Assembly: GCF_000423365.1 (NCBI RefSeq)
Contig: NZ_AUHV01000005.1
Span: 372,001-436,000, forward strand
Source: Maritalea myrionectae DSM 19524
Lineage (GTDB): Bacteria; Pseudomonadota; Alphaproteobacteria; Rhizobiales; Devosiaceae
Direction of reading: 5' to 3'
DNA: 64,000 nt
How positions within the stretch are numbered: position 1 is the first letter of the stretch; each line of letters opens with the position of its first letter. The position numbers and the translations under genes were made by a program. This document shows, one piece after another, positions 55,932 to 64,000 of this stretch. The notes below the pieces were generated by a model that did not search any database, had not been told where the DNA came from, and was given only the letters and a program-made list of their open reading frames with translations.

Positions 55932-56426
55932 ATGATGGAGCAAACAATGGCGCAGACGAAAAAGCCAAAAGAGTTTACAGGCAAGCATATGTTGATGGTG
56001 ATCGGCCTGTTCTTCGGCACCATTATCACCGTTAATCTGATCATGGCCTATTTCGCCACGACCAGTTGGACGGGGCTCGTGGTGAAAAACTCATATGTGG
56101 CCAGCCAGCATTTCAATGAGAAGCTGGAAGCCAATCGGGTGCAGGATGCACTGGGCTGGACACCAAGCTTTGCGATTGAAGGTGGTGTTTTGCGGTATCG
56201 CCTGTTGGACGCAAAAGGGGCGCCGGTTTCTGCGTCGGAAGCTGAAGTGAAATTGATGCGCCCAAGCCATGAGCGTGAGGACCATATGGTCACCATGTTG
56301 CCCGCTGCCAATGGCGATTTCACAGCTGAGCATGAGCTTGCCAAAGGCGCATGGGATGTGGAAGTGCAATTGATCAGTGCCAACGATATTCCGTTCACTT
56401 ATCGTGAGCGGCTAATAGTGGACTAA
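55932..56426 (+). CDS. ccoH: cbb3 oxidase assembly protein CcoH (FixH)
   Basis: A 164-residue protein with one N-terminal membrane helix (MLMVIGLFFGTIITVNLIM) and a periplasmic FixH domain (YVASQHFNEKLEANRV). It interacts with CcoN and CcoP during assembly. The start is taken at the first of two ATGs, just after the ccoG stop; MAQTKKPKEFTGKH a few codons later is also possible. Confidence 0.9.
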   Translation: MMEQTMAQTKKPKEFTGKHMLMVIGLFFGTIITVNLIMAYFATTSWTGLVVKNSYVASQHFNEKLEANRVQDALGWTPSFAIEGGVLRYRLLDAKGAPVSASEAEVKLMRPSHEREDHMVTMLPAANGDFTAEHELAKGAWDVEVQLISANDIPFTYRERLIVD

Positions 56427-56430
56427 GCAA

Positions 56431-58719
56431 ATGAGCTGCTGTGCACCTGGGGTGGAAGCGGGTTCGCAAATTGTTGCGGATGCTGACCACCAGATAAGCA
56501 ATGAAGCGATCATCGCCGCCGCCGCTGACCTTGGTGAGGGACAGCGGCAGGTCGAATTTGGCGTGCCGGATATGCATTGCGCCGCCTGTATCAAATCCAT
56601 TGAAACGGAATTGAATGGGTTGGACATGGTGCAATCAGCGCGGGTGAATATGTCCACCAAGCGGGTGAAGGTGGTGTTTACCGCTAAAAACGGTGCGGCC
56701 CCGATGGATTTGGTAGCTGCCATTGGCCGCGCTGGCTATCGCTGCTTTTTGCTTGATGCAGAGGAGCCGGGCAAGGACAAGAGCCTTTCTAAGCTGATTT
56801 TGGCGCTTGCGGTGGCGGGCTTTGCCGCCATGAACATCATGCTGTTTTCCGTGTCCATCTGGTCGGGTGCCAACGAAAGCACCCGCGATTTGTTTCACTG
56901 GATTTCGGCGTTGATTGCTGTACCCACTGTGTTTTTCTCAGGTCAGGTCTTTTTCAAATCTGCGTGGGGCGCTTTGCGCCATGGGCGGTTGAACATGGAC
57001 GTGCCGATTTCATTGGCGGTGTTGCTGGCGCTGGGTTTGAGCCTTTATGAAACGATCAATTCCGGCGAACATGCCTATTTTGACGCTTCAGTGAGCCTTT
57101 TGTTCTTTTTGCTGATTGGGCGCACATTGGACCATGTGATGCGTGAACGGGCACGCTCTGCGGTGCGCAGCCTGGCTTCATTGGCACCGAAGGGGGCCGT
57201 GCAGATTCTGGCCGATGGCCGCCGCGATTTCATCAAACTGAACGACGTACAAGTTGGCATGATTTTGGAAGTTGCCGCCGGGGAGCGCATTCCAGTTGAT
57301 GGCCGTGTCATTGAAGGCAAAAGCGATTTGGATATGTCGTTGGTGACCGGAGAGACGGTGCCAGAGCGGTGTGTGCAGGGCGCGTCGGTTTTAGGCGGCG
57401 CGACAAACCTGTCGGGTGCACTGAAGATCGAAGTGGAAAAGGCGGCACACCAGAGTTTCTTGGCGCGGATGATCGAACTGATGGACGCCGCTGAGGGCAG
57501 TCGTGCGGGCTACAAACGTATTGCGGATCGGGCGTCTGAAATTTACGCGCCTTTTGTGCATTTGCTGGCGCTGTTCACATTTCTGGGCTGGGGCCTTTAC
57601 AATGGCGATTGGTATCATGCCACCGTCACCGCCATCGCTGTTCTCATCATCACGTGCCCCTGTGCCCTGGCCTTGGCTGTACCTATCGTGCATGTTGTTG
57701 CCGCGGGCCGTTTGTTTGAACGTGGTGTGATGATGAAGGATGGTGCGGCGCTTGAACGCCTGGCACAGATCACAAGTGTCGCTTTTGACAAAACTGGCAC
57801 GCTTACCTTGGGATCGCCGATATTGAAAGGTCAGATTTTTGGTGAGCCGAAGCATGTCGAGCGGGCGCTACAATTGGCACAATTATCGCGGCATCCATTT
57901 TCAAAAGCCTTCGCCCGCGCCTATTCGGATCAACATGTGACGTCTCTGACAGATGCGGAAGAAGTGCCCGGAGCTGGCGTATTGGCGCAAATCGACGGGC
58001 ATGAGTGGCGCTGGGGCCGGGCGGATTTCTGCGACCCGGACTATAAAGGCTCTGATGCAGCGCAAAGCGAGGTTTACCTTTCCTGCGATGGTAAAATGGT
58101 TGCCGGTTTCGGTTTTGAAGATGTGTTGCGGCCAGATGCACAAGCGGCCTTGGCGCAGCTAAAGGCCAACGGGTATGATTTGGCGATCTATTCGGGGGAC
58201 CGCCAACAAGTTGTGGCCAGCATTGCGCAGGCTTTGCAGGTGGAAAACGCCCATGGCGCGCTAACCCCAGATCAAAAAGTTGAAGCGATTGCTGCGGCCG
58301 GTGATCGGGGCGAAAAAGTGCTGATGGTTGGCGATGGCATTAATGATGCGCCGGCATTGCGGGCGGCACATGTGTCCATGGCGCCATCAAGCGCCGCCGA
58401 CGTCGGGCGAAACGCGGCAGACTTCATTTTTACCCATAACCGTTTGGCCGATGTTAATTTTGCGGTTGAGATCTCAAAGCGGGCATCGCGTGCGGTGAAA
58501 CAGAACTTCGGCTTGGCACTGTGTTATAATGCGGTTGCCATTCCCTTGGCGGTGATGGGGTTTGCAACGCCATTGTTGGCAGCAATCGCCATGTCTTCCT
58601 CCTCTTTGGTGGTCACCTTAAATGCATTGCGCTTGCGTTTGGGCCAACAAAATGGAACCAAAGAACTCCCGACGCATTCTACAAATGCGTCCAAATTGAA
58701 AGCGGTGGCTGCTGAATGA
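56431..58719 (+). CDS. ccoI: Copper-exporting P-type ATPase CcoI (FixI)
   Basis: A 762-residue P1B ATPase. N-terminal MSCCAPG, an HMA domain with MHCAACIKSIE, the membrane CPC in ITCPCALALAVP, phosphorylation motif FDKTGTLTLG and hinge GDGINDAPALR. It sends copper toward the periplasm for insertion into CcoN. It starts four bases after ccoH and its TGA overlaps the ccoS start. Confidence 0.96.
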   Translation: MSCCAPGVEAGSQIVADADHQISNEAIIAAAADLGEGQRQVEFGVPDMHCAACIKSIETELNGLDMVQSARVNMSTKRVKVVFTAKNGAAPMDLVAAIGRAGYRCFLLDAEEPGKDKSLSKLILALAVAGFAAMNIMLFSVSIWSGANESTRDLFHWISALIAVPTVFFSGQVFFKSAWGALRHGRLNMDVPISLAVLLALGLSLYETINSGEHAYFDASVSLLFFLLIGRTLDHVMRERARSAVRSLASLAPKGAVQILADGRRDFIKLNDVQVGMILEVAAGERIPVDGRVIEGKSDLDMSLVTGETVPERCVQGASVLGGATNLSGALKIEVEKAAHQSFLARMIELMDAAEGSRAGYKRIADRASEIYAPFVHLLALFTFLGWGLYNGDWYHATVTAIAVLIITCPCALALAVPIVHVVAAGRLFERGVMMKDGAALERLAQITSVAFDKTGTLTLGSPILKGQIFGEPKHVERALQLAQLSRHPFSKAFARAYSDQHVTSLTDAEEVPGAGVLAQIDGHEWRWGRADFCDPDYKGSDAAQSEVYLSCDGKMVAGFGFEDVLRPDAQAALAQLKANGYDLAIYSGDRQQVVASIAQALQVENAHGALTPDQKVEAIAAAGDRGEKVLMVGDGINDAPALRAAHVSMAPSSAADVGRNAADFIFTHNRLADVNFAVEISKRASRAVKQNFGLALCYNAVAIPLAVMGFATPLLAAIAMSSSSLVVTLNALRLRLGQQNGTKELPTHSTNASKLKAVAAE

Positions 58720-58889
58720 CCCCTCTACTGATTCTTATTCCAGTTGTTTTGATTATTGGCGTGCTGGCTTTAGGCGCGTTTTTGTGGTCTTTAAAAAGCG
58801 GCCAATATGAAGATCTGGACGGTGCGGCGATGCGTATATTGGAAGACGATCAAGATGATCGGCCACGCCGCGCGGAGAAGAATGAATAG
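58716..58889 (+). CDS. ccoS: cbb3-type oxidase assembly protein CcoS
   Basis: A 57-residue protein found by reading from the ATGA overlap with cco[21 protein letters not shown] is the single membrane helix, then [21 protein letters not shown], the family signature, and a charged tail. CcoS is needed for cofactor insertion in the oxidase. phhB begins nine bases after its stop. Confidence 0.95.
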   Translation: MTPLLILIPVVLIIGVLALGAFLWSLKSGQYEDLDGAAMRILEDDQDDRPRRAEKNE

Positions 58890-58897
58890 GGAGTTTT

Positions 58898-59185
58898 ATG
58901 GTAGAGCCATTAGATATTGAAGGCCGCGAACATGCCTTGGGCCAGTTGCCGGATTGGGTATTTAACCCTGTGAAGAACGGCATTGAACGCGATTTTAAGT
59001 TTGACGATTTTGTGCAAGCATTTGGGTTTATGAGTTCCGTTGCGATTTTGGCGGAAAAGCAAGGCCACCATCCTGAGTGGTTTAATGTTTACAACAAGGT
59101 GTCTATCTTGTTGACCACGCACGACGCCAATGGCTTGTCCGAGAAGGATATTGAGTTGGCGCACGCAATCGAGAAATTGGTTTAG
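58898..59185 (+). CDS. phhB: 4a-hydroxytetrahydrobiopterin dehydratase
   Basis: A 95-residue PCD/DCoH protein with the active-site region [36 protein letters not shown]. It dehydrates the pterin carbinolamine formed by aromatic amino-acid hydroxylases. No phenylalanine hydroxylase is in the window. Its closeness to ccoS suggests it shares the FNR-controlled transcript. Confidence 0.93.
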   Translation: MVEPLDIEGREHALGQLPDWVFNPVKNGIERDFKFDDFVQAFGFMSSVAILAEKQGHHPEWFNVYNKVSILLTTHDANGLSEKDIELAHAIEKLV

Positions 59186-59188
59186 GCG

Positions 59189-59713
59189 TCAGCGAACGCG
59201 ATCATTCAAACGATTTGCAGCGACAAATAAAAGGCTGAAGCTCCACAAGAGGCTGGTGACAAACTGCCAGTTGAGGGGCAAAGCTTGCAAGCGTGCACCC
59301 ACAAAAAGCAGTGTTGTGAGCGCCAGCAACAATGGGGCAGGGTGCCAATCCTGCATATCCCGCGTTTGCCAATGAGCAAATGCCAGCACCAGGGCGCTGA
59401 CAGCCAGACCAAGATGTGTGGCCCAAAACAGATAATTGTCATGGTGCAAAAACAAGCTGGTGCGCCCGTAGCCCAACAGATCAAAAGCAAGAAATGCCAA
59501 CAAAAAGCAACTGCCGACCCACATCAACCCGGCATTGCGCTTGATTTTGGTGTTTTCCGGCCCGAATGCGACTGCCAAAAATCCAATTGAAAGCAGCAGG
59601 GCGGCGAGGAGTTGCACCCCGGCATTTGCGGCATCGATTTCATGCGCCAGAACACGCATCAGCTCAGACATTAAAAAAAGAAATGCACCGATGGCCATGG
59701 TGATGCGTAACAT
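59189..59713 (-). CDS. Uncharacterised multi-pass membrane protein
   Basis: A 174-residue hydrophobic protein with about six membrane segments (for example LLAALLLSIGFLAVAFG and HLGLAVSALVLAFAHW) and few charged loops. I recognise no family. It lies alone on the minus strand, convergent with phhB (three bases between the stops) and divergent from the TerB-like gene. The codon use looks like its neighbours, so it is probably a real gene. Confidence 0.65.
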   Translation of the reverse strand: MLRITMAIGAFLFLMSELMRVLAHEIDAANAGVQLLAALLLSIGFLAVAFGPENTKIKRNAGLMWVGSCFLLAFLAFDLLGYGRTSLFLHHDNYLFWATHLGLAVSALVLAFAHWQTRDMQDWHPAPLLLALTTLLFVGARLQALPLNWQFVTSLLWSFSLLFVAANRLNDRVR

Positions 59714-59823
59714 AGAAATCGCTTTGACGTTTGAGGTTAGGGATTGAGGTTAAAGGACAATTCCCTTTTTATTGGAATTATTCTACCCTTAATCTGAGTC
59801 GCTTGGAAGGAAGATGCACAGAT

Positions 59824-60270
59824 ATGTTTGACGCCATTACGAAATTGTTTTCGGCTAAGAAGAAGGCCGATATGCCCAATTTGGAGCCAAAATTGTGTGT
59901 GGCCGCATTGCTGGTTCACCTTTCCGCTGTGGACGGGGAAAGCAGCGACGAGGAAAAAGAAGTAATCAAAAAGACTTTGCAATCCTACTACGGCCTCGAC
60001 CCGCATGAGGTGAAAGATTTGTTTAAGTTGGCGACTGAGCAAAACAGCGAAGCGGTTGATTTATATGCGTTCACCTCAGTGCTGAACCAGCTTGAAGTGG
60101 AAGAAAAGCACGCCATTATCAATATGATGTGGCAGGTGGTGTTTGTGGACCAGCACAATCATGAGTTGGAAGACAATATGGTTTGGCGGGTTGCTGAACT
60201 CATCGGGGTTTCGGCACGAGAACGCACAATGTTGCGCGCGGAAGTGCGTCATGCAGCGAAAATCAGATAG
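59824..60270 (+). CDS. TerB-like tellurite-resistance domain protein
   Basis: A 148-residue helical protein with the TerB pattern LCVAALLVHLSAVDGESSDEEKEVIKKTL, acidic residues at the metal-binding positions, and DQHNHELEDNMVWRVAELIGVS as the second half. Stand-alone TerB domains occur widely without tellurite resistance. Start at 59824 follows GGAAGG; upstream codons open to 59731 are not part of the family. Confidence 0.87.
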   Translation: MFDAITKLFSAKKKADMPNLEPKLCVAALLVHLSAVDGESSDEEKEVIKKTLQSYYGLDPHEVKDLFKLATEQNSEAVDLYAFTSVLNQLEVEEKHAIINMMWQVVFVDQHNHELEDNMVWRVAELIGVSARERTMLRAEVRHAAKIR

Positions 60271-60637
60271 TGCAATCTGCAAGTGGAGGTTTGCAAATTG
60301 CAACTTCACTCGCAAAATGCGGGCTGAAAAGTCTTAAGATCTCTTCATAAACAGGTGGTCTAGTAGGTGTGGCCGGTAAACGGCCCCTACATATGGACAT
60401 TTACTTGCATTCCCCGGGTTGGCACAGTTTGTGCACTTTAATTGACGTGATGGGAATTTAGTTTTGCGTATCCTATCTAGGTATTTAGTATTTGAACCCG
60501 CGTGGCCCTGTTTGGGGTGCGCGGGTTTAATTTTGTTGAGCTTGTTTACTTTGATTGCTGCCAAGCTGTTCGGACCCTTGTGATGTGCGGTGCAAATGGC
60601 TACATAGGAAGAGAAAAAGCGCAAAGCGGAGACATCT
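60271..60637 (+). other. Gene-free structured region before yggT
   Basis: No gene is seen in 367 bases. A strong two-part hairpin lies at 60363-60390 (GTAGG and CCTAC flank GGCCG-GTAAA-CGGCC). A second, AACCCGCG with CGCGGGTT at 60495-60527, has a long loop with extra GG/CC pairing and is followed by TAATTTTG, so it may end a small transcript. The rest is likely the yggT promoter. Confidence 0.45.
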
Positions 60638-60928
60638 ATGCGGGTTTTGTTGGAAATTATTATGCTGGTGCTCAACCTTTATTGGTGGGTCGCGATCATT
60701 ATGATTGTGATGAGCTGGTTGTTGCAGTTTAACGTCATCAACTACTCTAACCAGTTCGTGGCGACCGTTTGGCGGATTGTGAACGGGTTGACAGAGCCTG
60801 TGCTCAACCCAATTCGTCGTGTTGTACCAAGTATCGGCGGGTTGGATATTTCGCCCATCGTGCTGTTTATCGGCATTTTTGCGCTGCAACGAATTATCGT
60901 GCTTTATTTATATCCGTACGCGTTCTAG
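60638..60928 (+). CDS. YggT family membrane protein
   Basis: A 96-residue protein with two membrane segments and the YggT signature FVATVWRIVNGLTEPVLNPIRRVVPSIGGLDISPIVLF. The family is linked to osmotic or potassium homeostasis and cell division in various bacteria, with no firm mechanism. It is followed after nine bases by the YggU gene, as in many genomes. Confidence 0.92.
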   Translation: MRVLLEIIMLVLNLYWWVAIIMIVMSWLLQFNVINYSNQFVATVWRIVNGLTEPVLNPIRRVVPSIGGLDISPIVLFIGIFALQRIIVLYLYPYAF

Positions 60929-60937
60929 TCGAGAACA

Positions 60938-61270
60938 ATGACGGAACCGGATTTGAAAGCCTGGCGCGAAACAAGCGCTGGGCTTTTATTGTTTTTGAAG
61001 GTGACACCCAATGCCGCCAAGGATGAAATTGGTCCTGTGGTTGCTGACGTGGACGGGCAGGGGCAATTGGTGGTGCGGGTGCAGGCCGTGCCTGAAAAAG
61101 GCAAAGCCAACAAGGCTGTCACCAAGCTAATTGCAAAAACTGTTGGGTGTCGCCCCAGTGCTGTCGACGTGGTGCGCGGTGAAACCAGCCGTCATAAACA
61201 GCTGGTGATCGCAGGGATGACTTGCGTTGAGTTTGAAAACGTCTATTTGGCGGCTGGACGCAAGGATTGA
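60938..61270 (+). CDS. DUF167 / YggU family protein
   Basis: A 110-residue protein with LFLKVTPNAAKDEIGPV and VRVQAVPEKGKANKAVTKLIAKTVG then VVRGETSRHKQLVI, the DUF167 consensus. Its function is unknown though the fold is solved in E. coli YggU. It converges on fnrL with 16 bases between the stops. Confidence 0.92.
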   Translation: MTEPDLKAWRETSAGLLLFLKVTPNAAKDEIGPVVADVDGQGQLVVRVQAVPEKGKANKAVTKLIAKTVGCRPSAVDVVRGETSRHKQLVIAGMTCVEFENVYLAAGRKD

Positions 61271-61286
61271 TAGCGAATTGGTCAGC

Positions 61287-62015
61287 CTAGCCGCAGCGAT
61301 CTTCAAGCCGCTCTAAACTTGGCACGAAAAAGGTGCGGTTATTCTCGATCTCAATGACCCCGTCCTTACGCATTTTTGTGAGCTGCCGGGAAATTGTTTC
61401 CACGGTCAGACCCAAAAAGTCAGCAATATCGACACGCGTGAGGGGCAGGTCAAATTTGATGCTGTCCATTTCCTCAATATCTTTGGTGGGGTCGATATGG
61501 GTGGCAATCAAATAAAGGAAGCTGGCCACTTTTTCTGAAGCGGTTTTGCGCCCCAAAGTCACCATCCAATCACGAGCCAAATCAAGTTCTTTGAGCGTTT
61601 GCATCAGCAAGCGATGCTCAAGCTCTGGCGACGTTTTGATCATCGATTCGAGCGCGGAGCGCGGGATTTTGCATAAATTGACGCCCGAGGCGGCTTCGGC
61701 ACTGAGGCGGCTTTCCTCGGCGAAGGGGCGGCCCAAAAAATCAGGCGCAAATTGCAGGCCGATTACTTGCTGGCGACCATCAGCGAGCATTTTTGTCAGT
61801 TTCACAACGCCCGAAATTACGTTCGCGTAGGATTTGACCTCTTCGGTGTCGCCAATCAGCTCTTCGCCTGGTTTATGACGCACCTGTCTTGTGTGTCGCG
61901 CCAGCTCGACCAATTGTTGCGGCTCTAATGCACCGCAGATGCCTTTATGTCGTGCCTCGCAAGATTGGCACAGTATCGGAATATCCGAATTATGAATGTC
62001 TTTACGCGAACTCAT
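61287..62015 (-). CDS. fnrL: Crp/Fnr family oxygen sensor FnrL
   Basis: A 242-residue FNR. Cys16, Cys19 and Cys27 (CQSCEARHKGIC) plus Cys115 can hold a 4Fe-4S cluster, as in alphaproteobacterial FnrL. The cNMP-type sensor fold follows, and the DNA-recognition helix VETISRQL keeps the Glu-x-x-Ser-Arg that reads TTGAT. Perfect TTGA-N6-TCAA sites stand upstream of ccoN and ccoG. Start 62015 has GGGGA at a good distance; ATG at 62021 would add two residues. Confidence 0.93.
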   Translation of the reverse strand: MSSRKDIHNSDIPILCQSCEARHKGICGALEPQQLVELARHTRQVRHKPGEELIGDTEEVKSYANVISGVVKLTKMLADGRQQVIGLQFAPDFLGRPFAEESRLSAEAASGVNLCKIPRSALESMIKTSPELEHRLLMQTLKELDLARDWMVTLGRKTASEKVASFLYLIATHIDPTKDIEEMDSIKFDLPLTRVDIADFLGLTVETISRQLTKMRKDGVIEIENNRTFFVPSLERLEDRCG

Positions 62016-62315
62016 TTTCATCCCCAGAGGTTATCCTCCAATCAGAATCATAACATAAATTTTTTGATTTTCGACCCATTTGACGATTCGTCGCAGCGCA
62101 AATGGTCGCGATAGGCGTAAATCCGTCGGAATTGTGGAGTTTTTCACGCCTGATTCATTGCGGCGTAGTGAAAAAAACGTGACTTTTAAACCGTAGATGC
62201 TGCATGTGCACTTTTTCGAGGTGTTCCACAGCCGGAATAGAATCACTTGTAACCATTGTTTGCGGCAGAATTCCGCTATATTGTATTTTTGTTTCAAACG
62301 GTAAAAGGCGTGTCT

Positions 62316-62888
62316 ATGTCCCGATCACTGATGCCACCCCCACATTTGGGCGAGATGGTGCGCAAGGCGCGCAAAGAACAGGGACTAACGTTGGAAATGC
62401 TGGCTGAGCGGTGCGGCGTATCCAAGTCAATGTTGAGCCAGATTGAGCGGGGGGCCGTGAACCCGACCTTCACTTTGGTCTGGAATTTGGCGCAGTCGCT
62501 TGGTTTGGATTTGTCCACTTTGGGTGAGCAAGCCGCAAGTGATCACATGATTACGCATATTCCGGCCTATTCAACCCCGTCAAAGGGAAGTGAAGATGGC
62601 AAATGCATTGTGAAGCTGCTGAACCCGCCGCGCACGCCCATGCCCATCGAGTGGTATGATTTTAGCGCGGCGCCTGGCGGCGCGTTGCACTCGCAGCCCC
62701 ATGCGGCGGGCACATTTGAGCATTTGACCTGTTTGGTGGGCACATTGGAAGTTAAAGCGGGTGACAAGCGCGCCAAAGCGGAAGAAGGGGATACGTTGCG
62801 CTATCGTGCTGATCAGCCCCACACAATCCGTAATATTGGCAATGTGGACGCAAAGGCGATTTTGGTGGTGGCGCAACCGCAGCATTGA
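62316..62888 (+). CDS. XRE family regulator with C-terminal cupin domain
   Basis: A 190-residue protein with HTH at about residues 14-65 (LGEMVRKARKEQGLTLEMLAERCGVSKSMLSQIERGAVNPTFTL) and a cupin in the last 80 residues (FEHLTCLVGTLEVKAGDK, DTLRYRADQPHTIRN). Such regulators often control genes of amino-acid or polyamine use. It lies 86 bases before kbl, and a long inverted repeat sits between, so it may regulate threonine/glycine breakdown. Start at 62316 follows AAAAGG. Confidence 0.88.
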   Translation: MSRSLMPPPHLGEMVRKARKEQGLTLEMLAERCGVSKSMLSQIERGAVNPTFTLVWNLAQSLGLDLSTLGEQAASDHMITHIPAYSTPSKGSEDGKCIVKLLNPPRTPMPIEWYDFSAAPGGALHSQPHAAGTFEHLTCLVGTLEVKAGDKRAKAEEGDTLRYRADQPHTIRNIGNVDAKAILVVAQPQH

Positions 62889-62935
62889 GTCATATTTCTT
62901 GCCCACACGATGTTGGCAACTAGATAAATTTCCAC

Positions 62936-62958
62936 TATATTGGATTTAGTCCAATATA
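62936..62958. promoter_or_regulatory. Perfect inverted repeat before kbl
   Basis: TATATTGGA and TCCAATATA are 9-bp arms around TTTAG. A second pair, ATAAAT at 62924 and ATTTAT at 62964, lies symmetrically outside it. The site ends 17 bases before the kbl start, so a bound protein would block transcription or translation start. The upstream XRE-cupin protein is the obvious candidate. Confidence 0.7.
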
Positions 62959-62974
62959 TAGAGATTTATCTGTT

Positions 62975-64000
62975 ATGTCGAAAAAGCTGATCGAAGATAC
63001 CGAACAGGCGCTAAACCAATTGCGCGAAGAAGGCTTGTTCAAATCCGAATATGGAATCACCAGCCCCCAATCGGCCAACATCACCGTGCGCGGTGAAAAT
63101 GGCGAAGATGTGCCGCTGCTCAATATGTGCGCCAACAATTACCTTGGCCTAGCAGACGATAAGCGGTTGGAAAAACGGGCGATTGAAACCATTGAAAGCG
63201 AAGGCTTTGGCATGGCGTCGGTGCGCTTTATCTGCGGCACCCAGGCGATCCACCAGCAGCTCGAAGCGCGGCTCTCAGAGTTTTTGGGCACTGAAGATGC
63301 CATTCTGTTTATCGCGTGCTTTGATGCCAATGCGGGTGTTTTTGAAGCGTTGCTGGGGCCGGAAGATGCGATTATTTCTGATGCGCTGAACCACGCTTCG
63401 ATCATTGACGGGGTGCGTCTGTGTAAGGCCCAGCGTTTCCGCTATGCCAATAATGATATGGATGCGCTGGAAGAACAGCTTAAGGCGGCGCAGGATGCGC
63501 GACATCGCTTGATCGTCACGGATGGCGTGTTCTCTATGGACGGGATCATGGCCAACTTGCCGGGCATTTGTGATCTGGCCGAAAAATATGATGCGCTGGT
63601 GATGGTAGATGACAGCCACGCGGTGGGCTTTATGGGCCCGAACGGCCAAGGCACACCACATCATTTTGGCGTTGAAGATCGCGTGCATCTTTATTCGGGC
63701 ACTTTTGGCAAGGCCCTTGGTGGCGCAGCGGGCGGCTATATCGCTGGGGCGAAACCACTGGTGACCATGTTGCGGCAAAAGGCGCGGCCTTATTTGTTCT
63801 CCAATGCCTTGCCGCCTATGATCGCGGCAGCCACTTTGGAAGCGCTGGATATTGTGGAGCAGTCGCCCGATCTGCGGGAAAAGCTGTTTGATAATGCGAA
63901 ATATTTCCGCGCAAAAATGGCGGCATTGGGCTTTGAACTGGTGCCTGGCGAACATGCGATTATCCCGGTGATGCTGAATGATGCGGTGCTGGCGCAAAAA
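62975..64000 (+). CDS. kbl: 2-amino-3-ketobutyrate CoA ligase (glycine C-acetyltransferase), partial
   Basis: The frame is open to the right edge, giving 342 of about 395 residues. It is an alpha-oxoamine synthase: [48 protein letters not shown], and the PLP lysine in [15 protein letters not shown]. It cleaves 2-amino-3-ketobutyrate with CoA to glycine and acetyl-CoA in the threonine dehydrogenase route. tdh is expected just outside the window. The full match to KBL-type spacing argues against the related 8-amino-7-oxononanoate synthase. Confidence 0.93.
   Translation, partial: MSKKLIEDTEQALNQLREEGLFKSEYGITSPQSANITVRGENGEDVPLLNMCANNYLGLADDKRLEKRAIETIESEGFGMASVRFICGTQAIHQQLEARLSEFLGTEDAILFIACFDANAGVFEALLGPEDAIISDALNHASIIDGVRLCKAQRFRYANNDMDALEEQLKAAQDARHRLIVTDGVFSMDGIMANLPGICDLAEKYDALVMVDDSHAVGFMGPNGQGTPHHFGVEDRVHLYSGTFGKALGGAAGGYIAGAKPLVTMLRQKARPYLFSNALPPMIAAATLEALDIVEQSPDLREKLFDNAKYFRAKMAALGFELVPGEHAIIPVMLNDAVLAQK

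Overview
This 64 kb window looks like ordinary chromosome from an alphaproteobacterium, most likely of the Hyphomicrobiales (Rhizobiales), perhaps near Devosia or Maritalea. That placement is inferred from gene families and order; no rRNA is present to test it. The main signs are the rplS-trmD-rimM-rpsP-ffh block, dapF-mtaB-ftsY next to ccmABCDG, an Lrp-type PutR divergent from a long bifunctional putA, IalB-family secreted proteins, DUF2794, and complete ccoNOQP and ccoGHIS sets with a four-cysteine FnrL. Genes are dense, many overlap by ATGA, TGATG or TAATG, and there is no transposase, integrase, phage gene or CRISPR array.

Layout. 1-2.6 kb: the end of a ubiquinone-type hydroxylase, a Trm112/LON-domain/CnoX operon on the minus strand, and tRNA-Gly(GCC). 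2.6-5.4 kb: a minus-strand trio of atypical metallo-beta-lactamase-fold protein, FAD monooxygenase and DUF2783 protein. 5.6-11.4 kb: arginase and proline catabolism (putA), each divergent from its own Lrp/AsnC regulator. 11.5-16.3 kb: the ribosomal and SRP block. 16.6-21.9 kb: dapF, mtaB, ftsY, a PLP lyase and yciB. 21.9-24.8 kb: cytochrome c maturation genes ccmABCDG. 24.9-27.6 kb: aconitase. 27.7-44.8 kb: mixed housekeeping and accessory genes (TetR/quinone oxidoreductase pair, DUF1223, DUF2794, Bax-inhibitor, ThpR, LMW phosphatase, two IalB proteins, rlmN, GlxA regulator, argG, benE, typA, hemerythrin-like). 45.0-58.9 kb: cbb3 oxidase structural genes and assembly genes, separated by an 8-gene stress and transport block. 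58.9-64 kb: phhB, terB-like, yggT, yggU, fnrL, an XRE-cupin regulator and the start of kbl.

How the genes work together. FnrL near the right end has the cysteines for an oxygen-sensing iron-sulfur cluster. Perfect TTGA-N6-TCAA sites lie upstream of both ccoN and ccoG, so regulator, targets, oxidase, copper and heme assembly genes and the Ccm apparatus all sit in one window. Arginase, PutA and the two Lrp proteins form an amino-acid catabolism node.

The most unusual structure is a dispersed GC-rich repeat of about 50 bp. It occurs four times in three intergenic composite elements (11.5, 30.5 and 32.3 kb, both orientations). Its core also occurs twice, in frame, inside ftsY, where it encodes Gly-rich GGGAGDGS peptides on either side of an acidic Glu-Pro tract. 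This resembles the Rickettsia palindromic elements that enter coding sequences, but the family here is not one I recognise by name.
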